A DNA stretch of 64,000 nucleotides from Rhodoluna sp. KAS3. Lineage in GTDB: Bacteria; Actinomycetota; Actinomycetes; Actinomycetales; Microbacteriaceae. Numbering within the stretch: position 1 is the first letter of the stretch; each line of letters starts with the position of its first letter. The DNA is taken from positions 930,001 through 994,000 of the forward strand of contig NZ_AP026910.1 in NCBI RefSeq assembly GCF_026000575.1. The letters run 5' to 3'. Positions 52,493-61,066 of the stretch are shown here, in pieces. Under the pieces are notes generated by a model that had not been told where the DNA came from, searched no databases, and saw only the letters and a program-made list of their open reading frames with translations. A program made the position numbers and the translations under genes.

Positions 52493-53665
52493 TTAGAGCC
52501 CACCGGCAAACAGGACACCGGCAGCTGAAGCCACAATCAAGCACATCAGCAGACCGAGCCAAGAAACTACCCGCGGGAATATGCGCTCAGTTACTGGTTG
52601 TGCCAAAGCGCTAAGGTGACCGATCGCGTAGTAAAACAAAACTCCCAGCGATGACAGCGAGATAACCCAGCTAATCGGACCGGCTAGAACCAACAGAGCG
52701 GCGAGGCCGGCAACCGCAAGTTCGGCGACCCAAGGTGATCCGAATTTGTTCCGGTTTGCGAGCGATGCAGGCAACGCTTCATCTGCACCCATCTCGGCAG
52801 CGGTTCGAGAAACCCCTGCCAAGAGAGCCAGCATTGATCCGGCTGAGGCTATCGCAGCCACCGCGACAGTGACACCTTCGAATGGCAACCCAATCTCAGA
52901 GAAGAAACTTAGAAATGGCAATTGGTTCGAAGCTACTGATGAGGCAAGCACCGGGCTAAGCACGACGGCAAGGCCCCCGTAAAGCGCCAACACCAAAAGC
53001 AGGCTGATTGCGATGGCGAGAGGGATGTTTACGCGTGCGTTACGCACTTCGTTTCCCAACGTTGCCACTCGCGCATAACCGGCGAAGGCAAAAAAGAAGA
53101 TTGCTGCGGCAGCAACAATTTGCGGTTCAAAATCTTTATCTGCAGAAACCGTCACCGGCGGCAATTCTTGACCGTGGATCAACCCGGCCCCAATAGTCAG
53201 CACTAGAAACAGAACGGTGATGCTGGCCAAAATCATCGCCACGGTGGCCGTGCGTTGAATTCCGAGAATGTTGATAAGTGCCAACACTGCAATCAGAGTG
53301 ATGGCTACCGCCTGCTGGTGACCAGGCAGGACATACGCTCCAAAAACCAAACCGATGGCCGCAATCGATGCGATTTTTCCAATCACAAAGGCAAAACCTG
53401 CGGTTTTGGCAACCTTGTCGTTTAGATAAACGCCAGCATAGGCATAGACCCCGCCGGGCCTATCTACCTGTCGAGCAAGTTGAAGAATCGAAGCCGAATT
53501 CAGCGCTGCCACAAGGCTGGCCAGGAGCAATGACACCCAAAGCCATTCACCCGCAAGGGCAAATGCTTCGCGGAAGACTATGAAGACTCCCGCTCCAAGC
53601 ATCGAAGCCAACCCGATTGCAACCGCGCCGATTAACGAGAGTTGCTGCCTAGGCAGATTCGACAA
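52493..53665 (-). CDS. APC-superfamily amino acid permease
   Basis: The 390-residue protein has 11-12 predicted helices. It opens with the APC signature IGAVAIGLASMLGAGVFIVF (unwound helix 1 with GxG) and AGEWLWVSLLLASLVAALNS, with a later FFFAFAGYARVATLGNEVRN. These fit amino acid/polyamine/organocation transporters. The substrate is not indicated. It is shorter than the 12-helix, 450-residue norm, mainly in loops. The start is TTG 53665, six bases after the prs stop, without an SD of its own. Confidence 0.85.
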   Translation of the reverse strand: MSNLPRQQLSLIGAVAIGLASMLGAGVFIVFREAFALAGEWLWVSLLLASLVAALNSASILQLARQVDRPGGVYAYAGVYLNDKVAKTAGFAFVIGKIASIAAIGLVFGAYVLPGHQQAVAITLIAVLALINILGIQRTATVAMILASITVLFLVLTIGAGLIHGQELPPVTVSADKDFEPQIVAAAAIFFFAFAGYARVATLGNEVRNARVNIPLAIAISLLLVLALYGGLAVVLSPVLASSVASNQLPFLSFFSEIGLPFEGVTVAVAAIASAGSMLALLAGVSRTAAEMGADEALPASLANRNKFGSPWVAELAVAGLAALLVLAGPISWVISLSSLGVLFYYAIGHLSALAQPVTERIFPRVVSWLGLLMCLIVASAAGVLFAGGL

Positions 53666-53671
53666 TTGGGG

Positions 53672-54646
53672 TTACGCGTGCCCAGGGAATAGCTTGTTGA
53701 CCGACTCATCGCCGAAGACTGCGCTGATTGCCGCAGCGATTAGCGGAGCAATCGAAAGCACAGTCAGGTTGTCAAACTGCTTCTCAGGAGTGATTGGCAA
53801 GGTGTTCGTGACAATTACCTCGTCGACCACACCGCTGGAAAGGCGCTCAACAGCTGGTTTTGAGAAGACAGCGTGGGTGGCAGCAACAATAACTCGGGCT
53901 GCGCCGTTGTCTTTCAAAGCCTTGGCGGCCGCAACAATTGTGCCCGCTGTGTCGATCATGTCGTCAACCAGCAAACAGGTACGGCCCTTTACGTCACCAA
54001 CAAGCTCGTGGGCCTCTACCTGGTTTGGGCGGTCCGGGTCGCGACGCTTGTGGATGATAGCCAGCGGTGCACCAAGGCGCTCGGCCCAGATGTCCGCCAC
54101 GCGCACGCGGCCTGAGTCCGGAGAAACCACGGTCAGGTTTTCGTTGCCGAAGCGCTCAGCAACGTGGTCTGCCAGCATTGGAAGCGCCCAAAGGTGATCA
54201 ACCGGGCCGTCGAAGAAACCCTGGATCTGAGGCGTGTGAAGGTCAACCGACATAATTCGGTTGGCGCCAGCGGCCTTGAACAAATCAGTCATTAGACGGG
54301 CAGAGATTGGCTCGCGCCCCTTGTGCTTTTTGTCTTGGCGAGCGTAAGGAAAGAATGGGGCGACAACTGTGATTCGCTTTGCCGATGAACGCTTCATAGC
54401 GTCAACCATGAGCAACTGCTCCATGATCCAGTTGTTGATGCCGGATGAGTGTGACTGAATCACGAATGCGTCGACACCGCGAACAGATTCTTCGTAGCGA
54501 ACGAAGGTTTCACCGTTAGCAAAGTCGTATGCCGTGGTCGGGACCAGTGAGGTGTTCAGCAGGGTGGCAACCTCTTCAGCAAGAGCTTGGTGTGCGCGCC
54601 CGCTAACGATGACTAGTCGTTTTGAATTGCTGGCTGTGATTTCCAA
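53672..54646 (-). CDS. prs: Ribose-phosphate pyrophosphokinase
   Basis: Prs makes PRPP from ribose-5-phosphate and ATP for nucleotides, His and Trp. The 324-residue protein has RITVVAPFFPYARQDKKHKG, the flexible loop after it, VSPDSGRVRVADIWAERLG, and the PRPP-binding CLLVDDMIDTAGTIVAAA. It follows glmU by 25 bases, the common glmU-prs pair of bacteria, with the permease gene after it. Confidence 0.95.
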   Translation of the reverse strand: MEITASNSKRLVIVSGRAHQALAEEVATLLNTSLVPTTAYDFANGETFVRYEESVRGVDAFVIQSHSSGINNWIMEQLLMVDAMKRSSAKRITVVAPFFPYARQDKKHKGREPISARLMTDLFKAAGANRIMSVDLHTPQIQGFFDGPVDHLWALPMLADHVAERFGNENLTVVSPDSGRVRVADIWAERLGAPLAIIHKRRDPDRPNQVEAHELVGDVKGRTCLLVDDMIDTAGTIVAAAKALKDNGAARVIVAATHAVFSKPAVERLSSGVVDEVIVTNTLPITPEKQFDNLTVLSIAPLIAAAISAVFGDESVNKLFPGHA

Positions 54647-54671
54647 GATGGGCTCCCGCTTTCTGAGTAAT

Positions 54672-56096
54672 TTAGTTTTTTGCCTTGTGGGCTGCTTCTG
54701 CTGCTTTAGTGCCAGGGCGCTTAGAGATTACCCAGTCGGCCAGGTTACGCTGCGGTGCAACGTTCATAGCCAAATCGCCAGCCTCTACATTGCGGCGAAC
54801 TACTGTTCCTGCCGCGGTGTAAGCCCCATCACCAATGGTAATTGGTGCAACAAAAACATTGTGTGAGCCGGTTCGAACGTGCGAACCAACTGTGCTCGAG
54901 TGCTTGGCTACGCCATCGTAGTTGGCAAAAATTGTGCCGGCACCGATGTTTGATTGTTCACCGATGGTCGCGTCACCCACGTAGCTCAGGTGCGGAACCT
55001 TTGATCCGGCACCGATTTTGGCATTCTTGGTTTCGACAAAAGTACCGATTTTGCCGTCGGCACCGAGTTCGGTTCCGGCTCGCAAGAACGAGAACGGGCC
55101 AACTGATGCTCCGGCGCCGATGATCGAGCCGGTTACGTGCGACTTAACGACAGTTGCACCCTCAGCAACCTGGGTGTCAACCATGTACACCTCTGGCCCA
55201 ACCGTGGCTCCGGCTGAAATATGGGTCAGCCCTTTGAGCTGGGTGCCGGCCAATAGGGTGACGTCCTCGCCGAGTTGCACGGTAACGTCAATCCAGGTCG
55301 AACCTGCGTCCTGAATGGTCACGCCGGCTCGTTGCCAGGCTTCGCAAATTCTGTAGTTCAATTCGGCCGCAACTTCGGCAAGCTGAACCCGATCGTTGAT
55401 GCCGGCCACCAACCAGTTATCAGCAACAGCCAATGCCTGGACTCGTTTTCCTTGGTGCAATAACTCGGCAGCTGCATCGGTCAGGTACTTTTCTCCCTGA
55501 GCGTTGTGCGAGCCAACTTTTGCCAAAGCAGAGCGCAGGTTAGCCGCATCAAAGACGTAAACGCCCGCGTTGACTTCTGCAATCTCCAACTGGTCGGCAT
55601 CAGCATCGCGGTGTTCAACAATTTGGATGAATTTGCCGTCATTGCTGCGGATAATTCGACCGTAGCCGGTTGGGTCCTCAACGACAGCCGTGAGAATGGA
55701 AGCTGCGTATCCACCTGCGAGGTGCTCGCCAAGAAGTGATTCAAGAGTCGGAACATCTAACAGCGGAACATCTCCGCTAGTGACGATTACCGCACCATCG
55801 AAATCGGCTGGCAGCGCCTCAAGGCCACATTCGACCGCGCGCCCAGTACCTGGCACATCATCTTGTTCGGCAATTACCGCAGTCGGAAAATAAGCGCTGA
55901 TGTACTTAGAGATTAATTCTTTTTGGTGGCGAACAACGGGCACCACGTGCGCGGCACCGAGAGAGGTGGCAGTGGCCAAAACGTGGCCAAGGAGCGGGAG
56001 TCCGGCAAGTTCATGCATAACTTTCGGTTTTGCCGAACGCATACGAGTTCCAGAACCGGCAGCCAAAACGATGACTGCTAGGCGCTGTTCGCTCAT
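54672..56096 (-). CDS. glmU: Bifunctional GlcNAc-1-phosphate uridyltransferase / GlcN-1-phosphate acetyltransferase
   Basis: GlmU makes UDP-GlcNAc for the cell wall. The N-terminal nucleotidyltransferase domain shows VIVLAAGSGTRMRSAKPKVM and VIVTSGDVPLLD. The C-terminal left-handed beta helix has TFVETKNAKIGAGSKVPHLS, YVGDATIGEQSNIGAGT, and NVFVAPITIGDGAYTAAGT. ATG 56096 (AGGAG five bases upstream) gives 474 residues. The tRNA-Gln gene lies 27 bases upstream. Confidence 0.94.
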   Translation of the reverse strand: MSEQRLAVIVLAAGSGTRMRSAKPKVMHELAGLPLLGHVLATATSLGAAHVVPVVRHQKELISKYISAYFPTAVIAEQDDVPGTGRAVECGLEALPADFDGAVIVTSGDVPLLDVPTLESLLGEHLAGGYAASILTAVVEDPTGYGRIIRSNDGKFIQIVEHRDADADQLEIAEVNAGVYVFDAANLRSALAKVGSHNAQGEKYLTDAAAELLHQGKRVQALAVADNWLVAGINDRVQLAEVAAELNYRICEAWQRAGVTIQDAGSTWIDVTVQLGEDVTLLAGTQLKGLTHISAGATVGPEVYMVDTQVAEGATVVKSHVTGSIIGAGASVGPFSFLRAGTELGADGKIGTFVETKNAKIGAGSKVPHLSYVGDATIGEQSNIGAGTIFANYDGVAKHSSTVGSHVRTGSHNVFVAPITIGDGAYTAAGTVVRRNVEAGDLAMNVAPQRNLADWVISKRPGTKAAEAAHKAKN

Positions 56097-56122
56097 TTTG
56101 CTCCTGTTCAAATGCTGATGCG

Positions 56123-56193
56123 CTCCCCCACCAGGACTCGAACCTAGAAAGCCGCCTCCAAAGGGCGGAGTGTTGCCATTACACCATGGGGGA
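56123..56193 (-). tRNA. tRNA-Gln (anticodon TTG)
   Basis: A 71-base cloverleaf: acceptor TCCCCCA/TGGGGGA with discriminator G, D stem GTGT/ACAC, anticodon stem CCGCC/GGCGG with loop CTTTGGA (anticodon TTG), and T arm CTAGG-TTCGAGT-CCTGG. CCA is not encoded. Confidence 0.95.
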
Positions 56194-56253
56194 TCCGCAG
56201 TATTTCGACTGCCCCTTAAGTCTGCCAGATAAGCAGGCCCGCTGGTGCGATTT

Positions 56254-58071
56254 CTATTGAAGTAACTCCGAAGTTTCTAGCCATTCGAGTTCTAATTCTT
56301 CGCGCTTGGCATTTAATTCGGTTTGCTTGCTCACGAATTTAGCCAAACCGGCATAGTCGCTCTGATCATGCTGGGCCATCTCGCCGTGGAGCTTGGTCTC
56401 GTCACTAGCAATTTTCTCGAGAGCACGCTCAATGCGCGCCAGATTCTTCTCAGCCTCACGAACTTGAGCACCGGAAAGCACCGGAGCGGATTTTTCGTCG
56501 GCAACAGACCCAGATGTTGACTCTGCGCGTCCGTTCGAAGCTGATCCTCCGCGAGAGTTGCCGAGAGAGTGGCGGCGAAGTTCGAGGTATTGGTCGACTC
56601 CACCGGTTAGGTGTCGAAGGTTTCCGTCACCGAGCAAAGCATATTGATGGTCTGTTACTCGCTCGAGCAGGTATCGGTCGTGACTAACCACAATGAGAGT
56701 GCCCGGCCAACCGTCAAGCAGGTCTTCCATTGCAGCAAGGATGTCGGTGTCGAGGTCGTTAGTTGGTTCATCGAGAATCAGAACGTTAGGCTCACCAAAA
56801 AGCAATCTCAAGAATTGAAGCCGGCGTCGCTGCCCGCCAGACAAATCTTCAATCGGTGTCTGCAATTGCGCCTGCGTAAAGCCAAGTTGCTCGACCAGCT
56901 GGCCGATGCCAACCTCTTTTTTGTCGACCACGAAGAAAGATTTTTCTCTGGCGATGAGGCTAAAGATTCGCTCACCGTGAAATTCATCCAGCTCTTTTAC
57001 ATCTTGGCTAAGGGTCGCGATTTTTACAGTTTTACCGCGTTTGATGCGGCCAGATGTTGGCTCAAGCAAGCCCTGCACTAACTTCAACAAGGTTGTCTTG
57101 CCAGCGCCATTGACGCCCACAAGCCCAACTCGATCCCCCGGACCTAGCCTCCAGGTGACGTCATGTAGCAACTCGCGACCATCGATCTCGTACGTGAGGT
57201 TTTCTACGTCCAACACGTCTTTACCCAAACGAGCCGTGGCCAATTTAGAGAGGGCAACGCGGTCGCGCGGCTCTGGCTCATTGGCAATAAGTTCTGCCGC
57301 TGCATCCATGCGGAATTTTGGCTTGGATGTTCGAGCTGGCGCACCGCGGCGCAACCAGGCCAGCTCTTTACGCATCAGATTCTGACGGCGTGATTCAGAG
57401 GCTGCGGCACTTCTATCGCGTTCATTGCGCTGCAGGATGTACGCGGCATACCCACCCTCAAACGGCTCAATCACACCGTCGTGGACCTCCCAGGTTAGGT
57501 TGCACACCTCATCAAGGAACCATCGGTCATGAGTAACCACGAGAAGACCGCCACCGTTGTTTGCCCATCGTGTCTTTAGGTGACTGGCTAGCCAAGCAAC
57601 ACCCTCGATGTCCAGGTGGTTGGTTGGTTCGTCCAGCATCACAATGTCTAGGTCCTGAACCAGCAATTTCGCCAACGCCACTCGACGTCGTTGACCACCG
57701 GACAGTTCGCCGACCTGCTTTTCCCAATCCAAATCATTTAGAAGGCCCGAGATGACATCGCGGATTTTGGCATCGCCAGCCCATTCGTGTTCCGGCATGT
57801 CACCGACCACAGCCTGCCCGATGGTTTGCCCTGGGTCAATAACGTCAGCTTGATCCAAAAGCCCGTAGGTCATGCCATTTCTGTGGGTTACGCGCCCACC
57901 ATCCGGCTGCATGCGCTTTGCCAACAGTTTTAGCAGCGTTGATTTTCCATCGCCGTTTCTACCGACAATTCCAATCCGGTCGCCTTCATTAACACCGATG
58001 GTGATCTCGTCGAAAACCTTCTTGGTGGGAAACTCCAATGACAACGCCTCTGCGCCGAGGAGGTGGGCCAT
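56254..58071 (-). CDS. ABC-F family ATP-binding protein
   Basis: A 605-residue soluble protein with two ABC domains and no membrane segments. The first has IGIVGRNGDGKSTLLKLLA and VGELSGGQRRRVALAKLL. The second has VGLVGVNGAGKTTLLKLVQG and IEDLSGGQRRRLQFLRLL, each with MLDEPTNHLD- or ILDEPTNDLD-type Walker B. The linker between them and a C-terminal coiled coil (EAEKNLARIERALEKIAS) mark an Uup/EttA-like ABC-F translation factor. Antibiotic protection is possible but not indicated. Its ATG shares one base with the ispE stop. Confidence 0.92.
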   Translation of the reverse strand: MAHLLGAEALSLEFPTKKVFDEITIGVNEGDRIGIVGRNGDGKSTLLKLLAKRMQPDGGRVTHRNGMTYGLLDQADVIDPGQTIGQAVVGDMPEHEWAGDAKIRDVISGLLNDLDWEKQVGELSGGQRRRVALAKLLVQDLDIVMLDEPTNHLDIEGVAWLASHLKTRWANNGGGLLVVTHDRWFLDEVCNLTWEVHDGVIEPFEGGYAAYILQRNERDRSAAASESRRQNLMRKELAWLRRGAPARTSKPKFRMDAAAELIANEPEPRDRVALSKLATARLGKDVLDVENLTYEIDGRELLHDVTWRLGPGDRVGLVGVNGAGKTTLLKLVQGLLEPTSGRIKRGKTVKIATLSQDVKELDEFHGERIFSLIAREKSFFVVDKKEVGIGQLVEQLGFTQAQLQTPIEDLSGGQRRRLQFLRLLFGEPNVLILDEPTNDLDTDILAAMEDLLDGWPGTLIVVSHDRYLLERVTDHQYALLGDGNLRHLTGGVDQYLELRRHSLGNSRGGSASNGRAESTSGSVADEKSAPVLSGAQVREAEKNLARIERALEKIASDETKLHGEMAQHDQSDYAGLAKFVSKQTELNAKREELELEWLETSELLQ

Positions 58072-59003
58072 TAGTTTTTCTCCAATTTCGCGCCTTCAGC
58101 TGGACCATAGGTCACTAGCGCTTCGTATCCAAGCACCGATAGGTTGTTGGCAATTACCTCAGCCATGTCTGCGCTTTCGGCCAAGAGCGCAACTGTCGGA
58201 CCAGAGCCTGAAACCATTCCGGCCAATGCCCCCGCTGCCACGCCGTCGCTAATTGTTTTGGCAAGCTCGGGAATGGCCTGGATCGAACACTCTTCCAAAT
58301 CGTTTCGGATGTGTTTGGCCAACTCATGGGCATCGCCGGACTGCAGAGCCTGGATTAGACCAGATGGAATGCTAGGCGCCGGCAGAGCGGCTGGGTCCAA
58401 CCCGCGTGACCCTCTAAGTGCGTCGAGCTTTTGATAAACACTCGGAGTACTAAGCCCGCCGTCGTGAGGCACCAAAACCCAATGAGTAGTTTTGACCTGT
58501 TCAATTGCTTCGAGTGCATCGCCTCGACCGGTTCCGACAGCCACTCCACCCATCAGAGCAAAAGGCACATCGGCTCCAAGTTCACCAGCCTGTTTCATGA
58601 GCTCTGATGTCGTGATTCCCGAGCAGTAGAGGTCATTTGCGGCCAAAAGTGCAGCGGCCGCATCGGCAGAACCGCCACCCATGCCGCCAGCGACCGGCAC
58701 CGATTTATCGATTTGAAAATGAACCGGATGTGCCGGCTGGGTTTCTGCTAGCGCAGAAACAAGTTTTGCTGCGCGGACCACCAAGTTGTCTTCTCCGGTC
58801 GGGACACCGACCAACTGGCTTGACGGAAGCGAACCTTCAACCGCAACTGACCAGGCATCGGCCGGGGTAAGGGTAACCCGCTCGCGAATCCCAAGCGCTA
58901 GGTAAACGCTGGCAACGTCGTGATAGCCATCGGGCTGAAGCGAACCGACTTCAAAGTAGAGATTTATTTTCCCCGGCGCATCGGCCGTCACGCTGTGATT
59001 CAA
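58071..59003 (-). CDS. ispE: 4-diphosphocytidyl-2-C-methyl-D-erythritol kinase
   Basis: IspE phosphorylates CDP-ME in the MEP isoprenoid pathway. This GHMP kinase has the opening DAPGKINLYFEVGSLQPDGYHDV, the ATP-binding VPVAGGMGGGSADAAAALL, and the C-terminal GMVSGSGPTVALLAES. Length 310 is typical. It starts at TTG 59003, overlapping the upstream small gene by four bases. The order ksgA-ispE-abcF is conserved in actinobacteria. ispH at 24465 belongs to the same pathway. Confidence 0.94.
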   Translation of the reverse strand: MNHSVTADAPGKINLYFEVGSLQPDGYHDVASVYLALGIRERVTLTPADAWSVAVEGSLPSSQLVGVPTGEDNLVVRAAKLVSALAETQPAHPVHFQIDKSVPVAGGMGGGSADAAAALLAANDLYCSGITTSELMKQAGELGADVPFALMGGVAVGTGRGDALEAIEQVKTTHWVLVPHDGGLSTPSVYQKLDALRGSRGLDPAALPAPSIPSGLIQALQSGDAHELAKHIRNDLEECSIQAIPELAKTISDGVAAGALAGMVSGSGPTVALLAESADMAEVIANNLSVLGYEALVTYGPAEGAKLEKN

Positions 59004-59305
59004 GCGATTTCCAGTCGACGGTGAACACCGGCAAAAACCTCACGCCAGTAAAGCTCGCGTGGTTTGATTCCATCCAGGTCGGGCACAAGCTCGTGAACGA
59101 CGCGAACATTTACTGATCCGTCGACCAACTCAAAACTAATAATCGCCCTGGTTCGGTCATCGAAGGCCAGGGTAATTTGCCCATTTTTAGTACCCAGAAC
59201 TCGTGGGCGATCAAAAACGACCCAAGAAGATACGTCATTCAAAACGGTGAACAGTCGCTGAAGTTCGACATTGAACATTTCTTCGACTTTGAAAGATAAA
59301 GCCAT
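59000..59305 (-). CDS. Short SRPBCC/AHSA1-like protein, possibly reduced
   Basis: The 101-residue product looks like part of a START/AHSA1 fold. The C-terminal half has strands ISFELVDGSVNVRVVHELVP and then the closing helix YWREVFAGVHRRLE, as in SRPBCC domains. The N-terminal half lacks the usual membrane-facing helix-grip start, so it is about 40 residues short of a full domain. It is tightly coupled on both sides (TGATG with ksgA, TTGA with ispE), which argues that it is translated rather than debris. The function is unknown. Confidence 0.6.
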   Translation of the reverse strand: MALSFKVEEMFNVELQRLFTVLNDVSSWVVFDRPRVLGTKNGQITLAFDDRTRAIISFELVDGSVNVRVVHELVPDLDGIKPRELYWREVFAGVHRRLEIA

Positions 59306-60141
59306 CACTGCCTCGCTTTCGCAATTGCCAAGAATTGGTGAACATCAAGTTCTTCACCTCGAGCCTGAGGGCTAACCCCAGCCTCAATCAAAATTCTCTC
59401 GGCCTCTGCCGCTGACCCAGCCCAAACGGACAGCGCCTGACGAAGGGTTTTGCGCCTCTGGCCAAAAGCTGCATCGGCAACCTCAAAGGTTGCCAGGCGC
59501 AGCTCTTCGGAACCTAGTGCAACCGCGCGTTTGGCAAAAAAGACGAGTGCCGAGTCAACATTCGGCACTGGCCAGAAGATGTTGCGGCCAACGTTCCCGG
59601 CCAGATACGAGTCTGCATACCAAGCCAATTTGACGCTTGGGACTCCGTAGATTTTTGATCCGGGCGTTGCTGCCAATCGATGCGCAACTTCAGCCTGGAC
59701 CAAAACCAAACCCTTTTGGATGGTCGGAAATTGCTCTAAGAAGTGCAATAGAACCGGCACCGAGATGTTGTAGGGCAGGTTCGCCACCAATGCGTCCGGC
59801 GCGGCTGGTAGCTCGGCAACTTTTAGCGCATCGTTTCGAACCAGGGTGAAGTCAGTCCCCGGAGCTCGATTAGAAATCGTAGTCTCAAGTTCGGCAGCCA
59901 TTTTTGGATCAATCTCAACGGCAATTACCTTCTGAGCAACCTCCAGAAGACCAAGAGTTAGCGAGCCAAGGCCCGGTCCAATTTCGACTACCACCTCTTG
60001 GCCGCTGAGCTTTGCTGCGGTCACAATTCGGCGAATGGTATTTGGGTCGGTCACGAAGTTTTGGCCCAATTTTTTAGTCGGTGTGACGTCAAGTTTGCTC
60101 GCTAGAGCACGGATGTCGACAGCACCCAAAAGATCAACCAT
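59305..60141 (-). CDS. ksgA: 16S rRNA (adenine(1518)-N6/adenine(1519)-N6)-dimethyltransferase
   Basis: KsgA/RsmA dimethylates two adenines near the 3' end of 16S rRNA late in 30S assembly. The 278-residue protein has KKLGQNFVTDPNTIRRIV, the SAM motif VVEIGPGLGSLTLGLLE, and the catalytic LVANLPYNISVPVLLHFL. ATG 60141 is used because GGAGGG lies six bases upstream, and it overlaps the tatD stop by one base. The six-residue longer start lies within that SD. Confidence 0.94.
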   Translation of the reverse strand: MVDLLGAVDIRALASKLDVTPTKKLGQNFVTDPNTIRRIVTAAKLSGQEVVVEIGPGLGSLTLGLLEVAQKVIAVEIDPKMAAELETTISNRAPGTDFTLVRNDALKVAELPAAPDALVANLPYNISVPVLLHFLEQFPTIQKGLVLVQAEVAHRLAATPGSKIYGVPSVKLAWYADSYLAGNVGRNIFWPVPNVDSALVFFAKRAVALGSEELRLATFEVADAAFGQRRKTLRQALSVWAGSAAEAERILIEAGVSPQARGEELDVHQFLAIAKARQ

Positions 60142-61064
60142 TAGAAACCCTCCGACCAAGAACCGTAAACGGCTTCAGTGTTCAAGGCTAACTGAGCGCA
60201 CAGCGCTTCTAGGTCTGCGCCTCGAACCTCGGCCATCTTTCGAACCGTGATTGGAACCAGATAAGGCGTGTTTGGACGGCCGCGATATGGCTCCGGCGCC
60301 AAGAAGGGAGCATCTGTTTCGACCAGGATTAGTTCGGCGGGTGCCATTGCGAGAGAATCACGCAGGTGCTGGTTGCGCTTGATCGTGATGTTGCCGGCAA
60401 ACGACATGTACCAGCCGTTCTCAATACAAATTTCAGCCAAGTCGGTATCACCGGAATAGCAGTGGAAAACCACTTTGTCCGGAGCACCCACCCGCTTCAG
60501 TGTCTCGACGACATCTTCGTGCGCGTCACGGTCATGAATCATGAGAGCAAGATTGTTTTCTTTGGCAATCCGAATGTGCTCTTCAAAACTGTGACGCTGC
60601 AGGAGAATTTCCTCCTGGCCTTCAGTCCTAAAGAAATCCAATCCGGTCTCGCCAATGGCACGCACCCGCGGCTGGGTAGCCAGTGCCGCAATTTCGGCAA
60701 TTGCCTGATCAAGTGCGGGCTTGGTTTTATAAAGCGGCGCCTCGTTTGGATGAAGGGCTACGGCAGCCAAAATTCTAGAGTCCTCTGTGGCAACCTGAGC
60801 ACACCATTTTGAACTCTCTAGGGTGACACCAACTTGAACAATTCCGCGCACTCCAACCGAGTTAGCGCGGTCGAGATTTTCACGCCAGGGCATAACACCG
60901 AGGTCGTCATCAAATTCAAACTCAAGGTGGCAGTGATTGTCGTAAACCGGAAGCGGCAATCGCTCTGGGTTCGGAGGAAAGGCCTTGGCTTTAGCCTTGC
61001 TACTTGAACCGGCTGCTTCAGGTTTTCCAGCTTTAGAGCTCCGAACAAATTGCTCTTCGGCCAC
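60141..61064 (-). CDS. tatD: TatD-family metal-dependent DNase
   Basis: TatD enzymes are TIM-barrel hydrolases with 3'-5' exonuclease activity. Metal ligands are seen in YDNHCHLEFEF (HxH), GETGLDFFRTEG with Glu, MIHDRDAHED and VVFHCYSG, and ILVETDAPFLAPEPYRGRPN. The first 38 residues are a Lys/Ser-rich extension not found in E. coli TatD. It starts at GTG 61064, two bases after metG stops, and is coupled to ksgA, an order common in Gram-positives. Confidence 0.92.
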   Translation of the reverse strand: MAEEQFVRSSKAGKPEAAGSSSKAKAKAFPPNPERLPLPVYDNHCHLEFEFDDDLGVMPWRENLDRANSVGVRGIVQVGVTLESSKWCAQVATEDSRILAAVALHPNEAPLYKTKPALDQAIAEIAALATQPRVRAIGETGLDFFRTEGQEEILLQRHSFEEHIRIAKENNLALMIHDRDAHEDVVETLKRVGAPDKVVFHCYSGDTDLAEICIENGWYMSFAGNITIKRNQHLRDSLAMAPAELILVETDAPFLAPEPYRGRPNTPYLVPITVRKMAEVRGADLEALCAQLALNTEAVYGSWSEGF

Positions 61065-61066
61065 GG

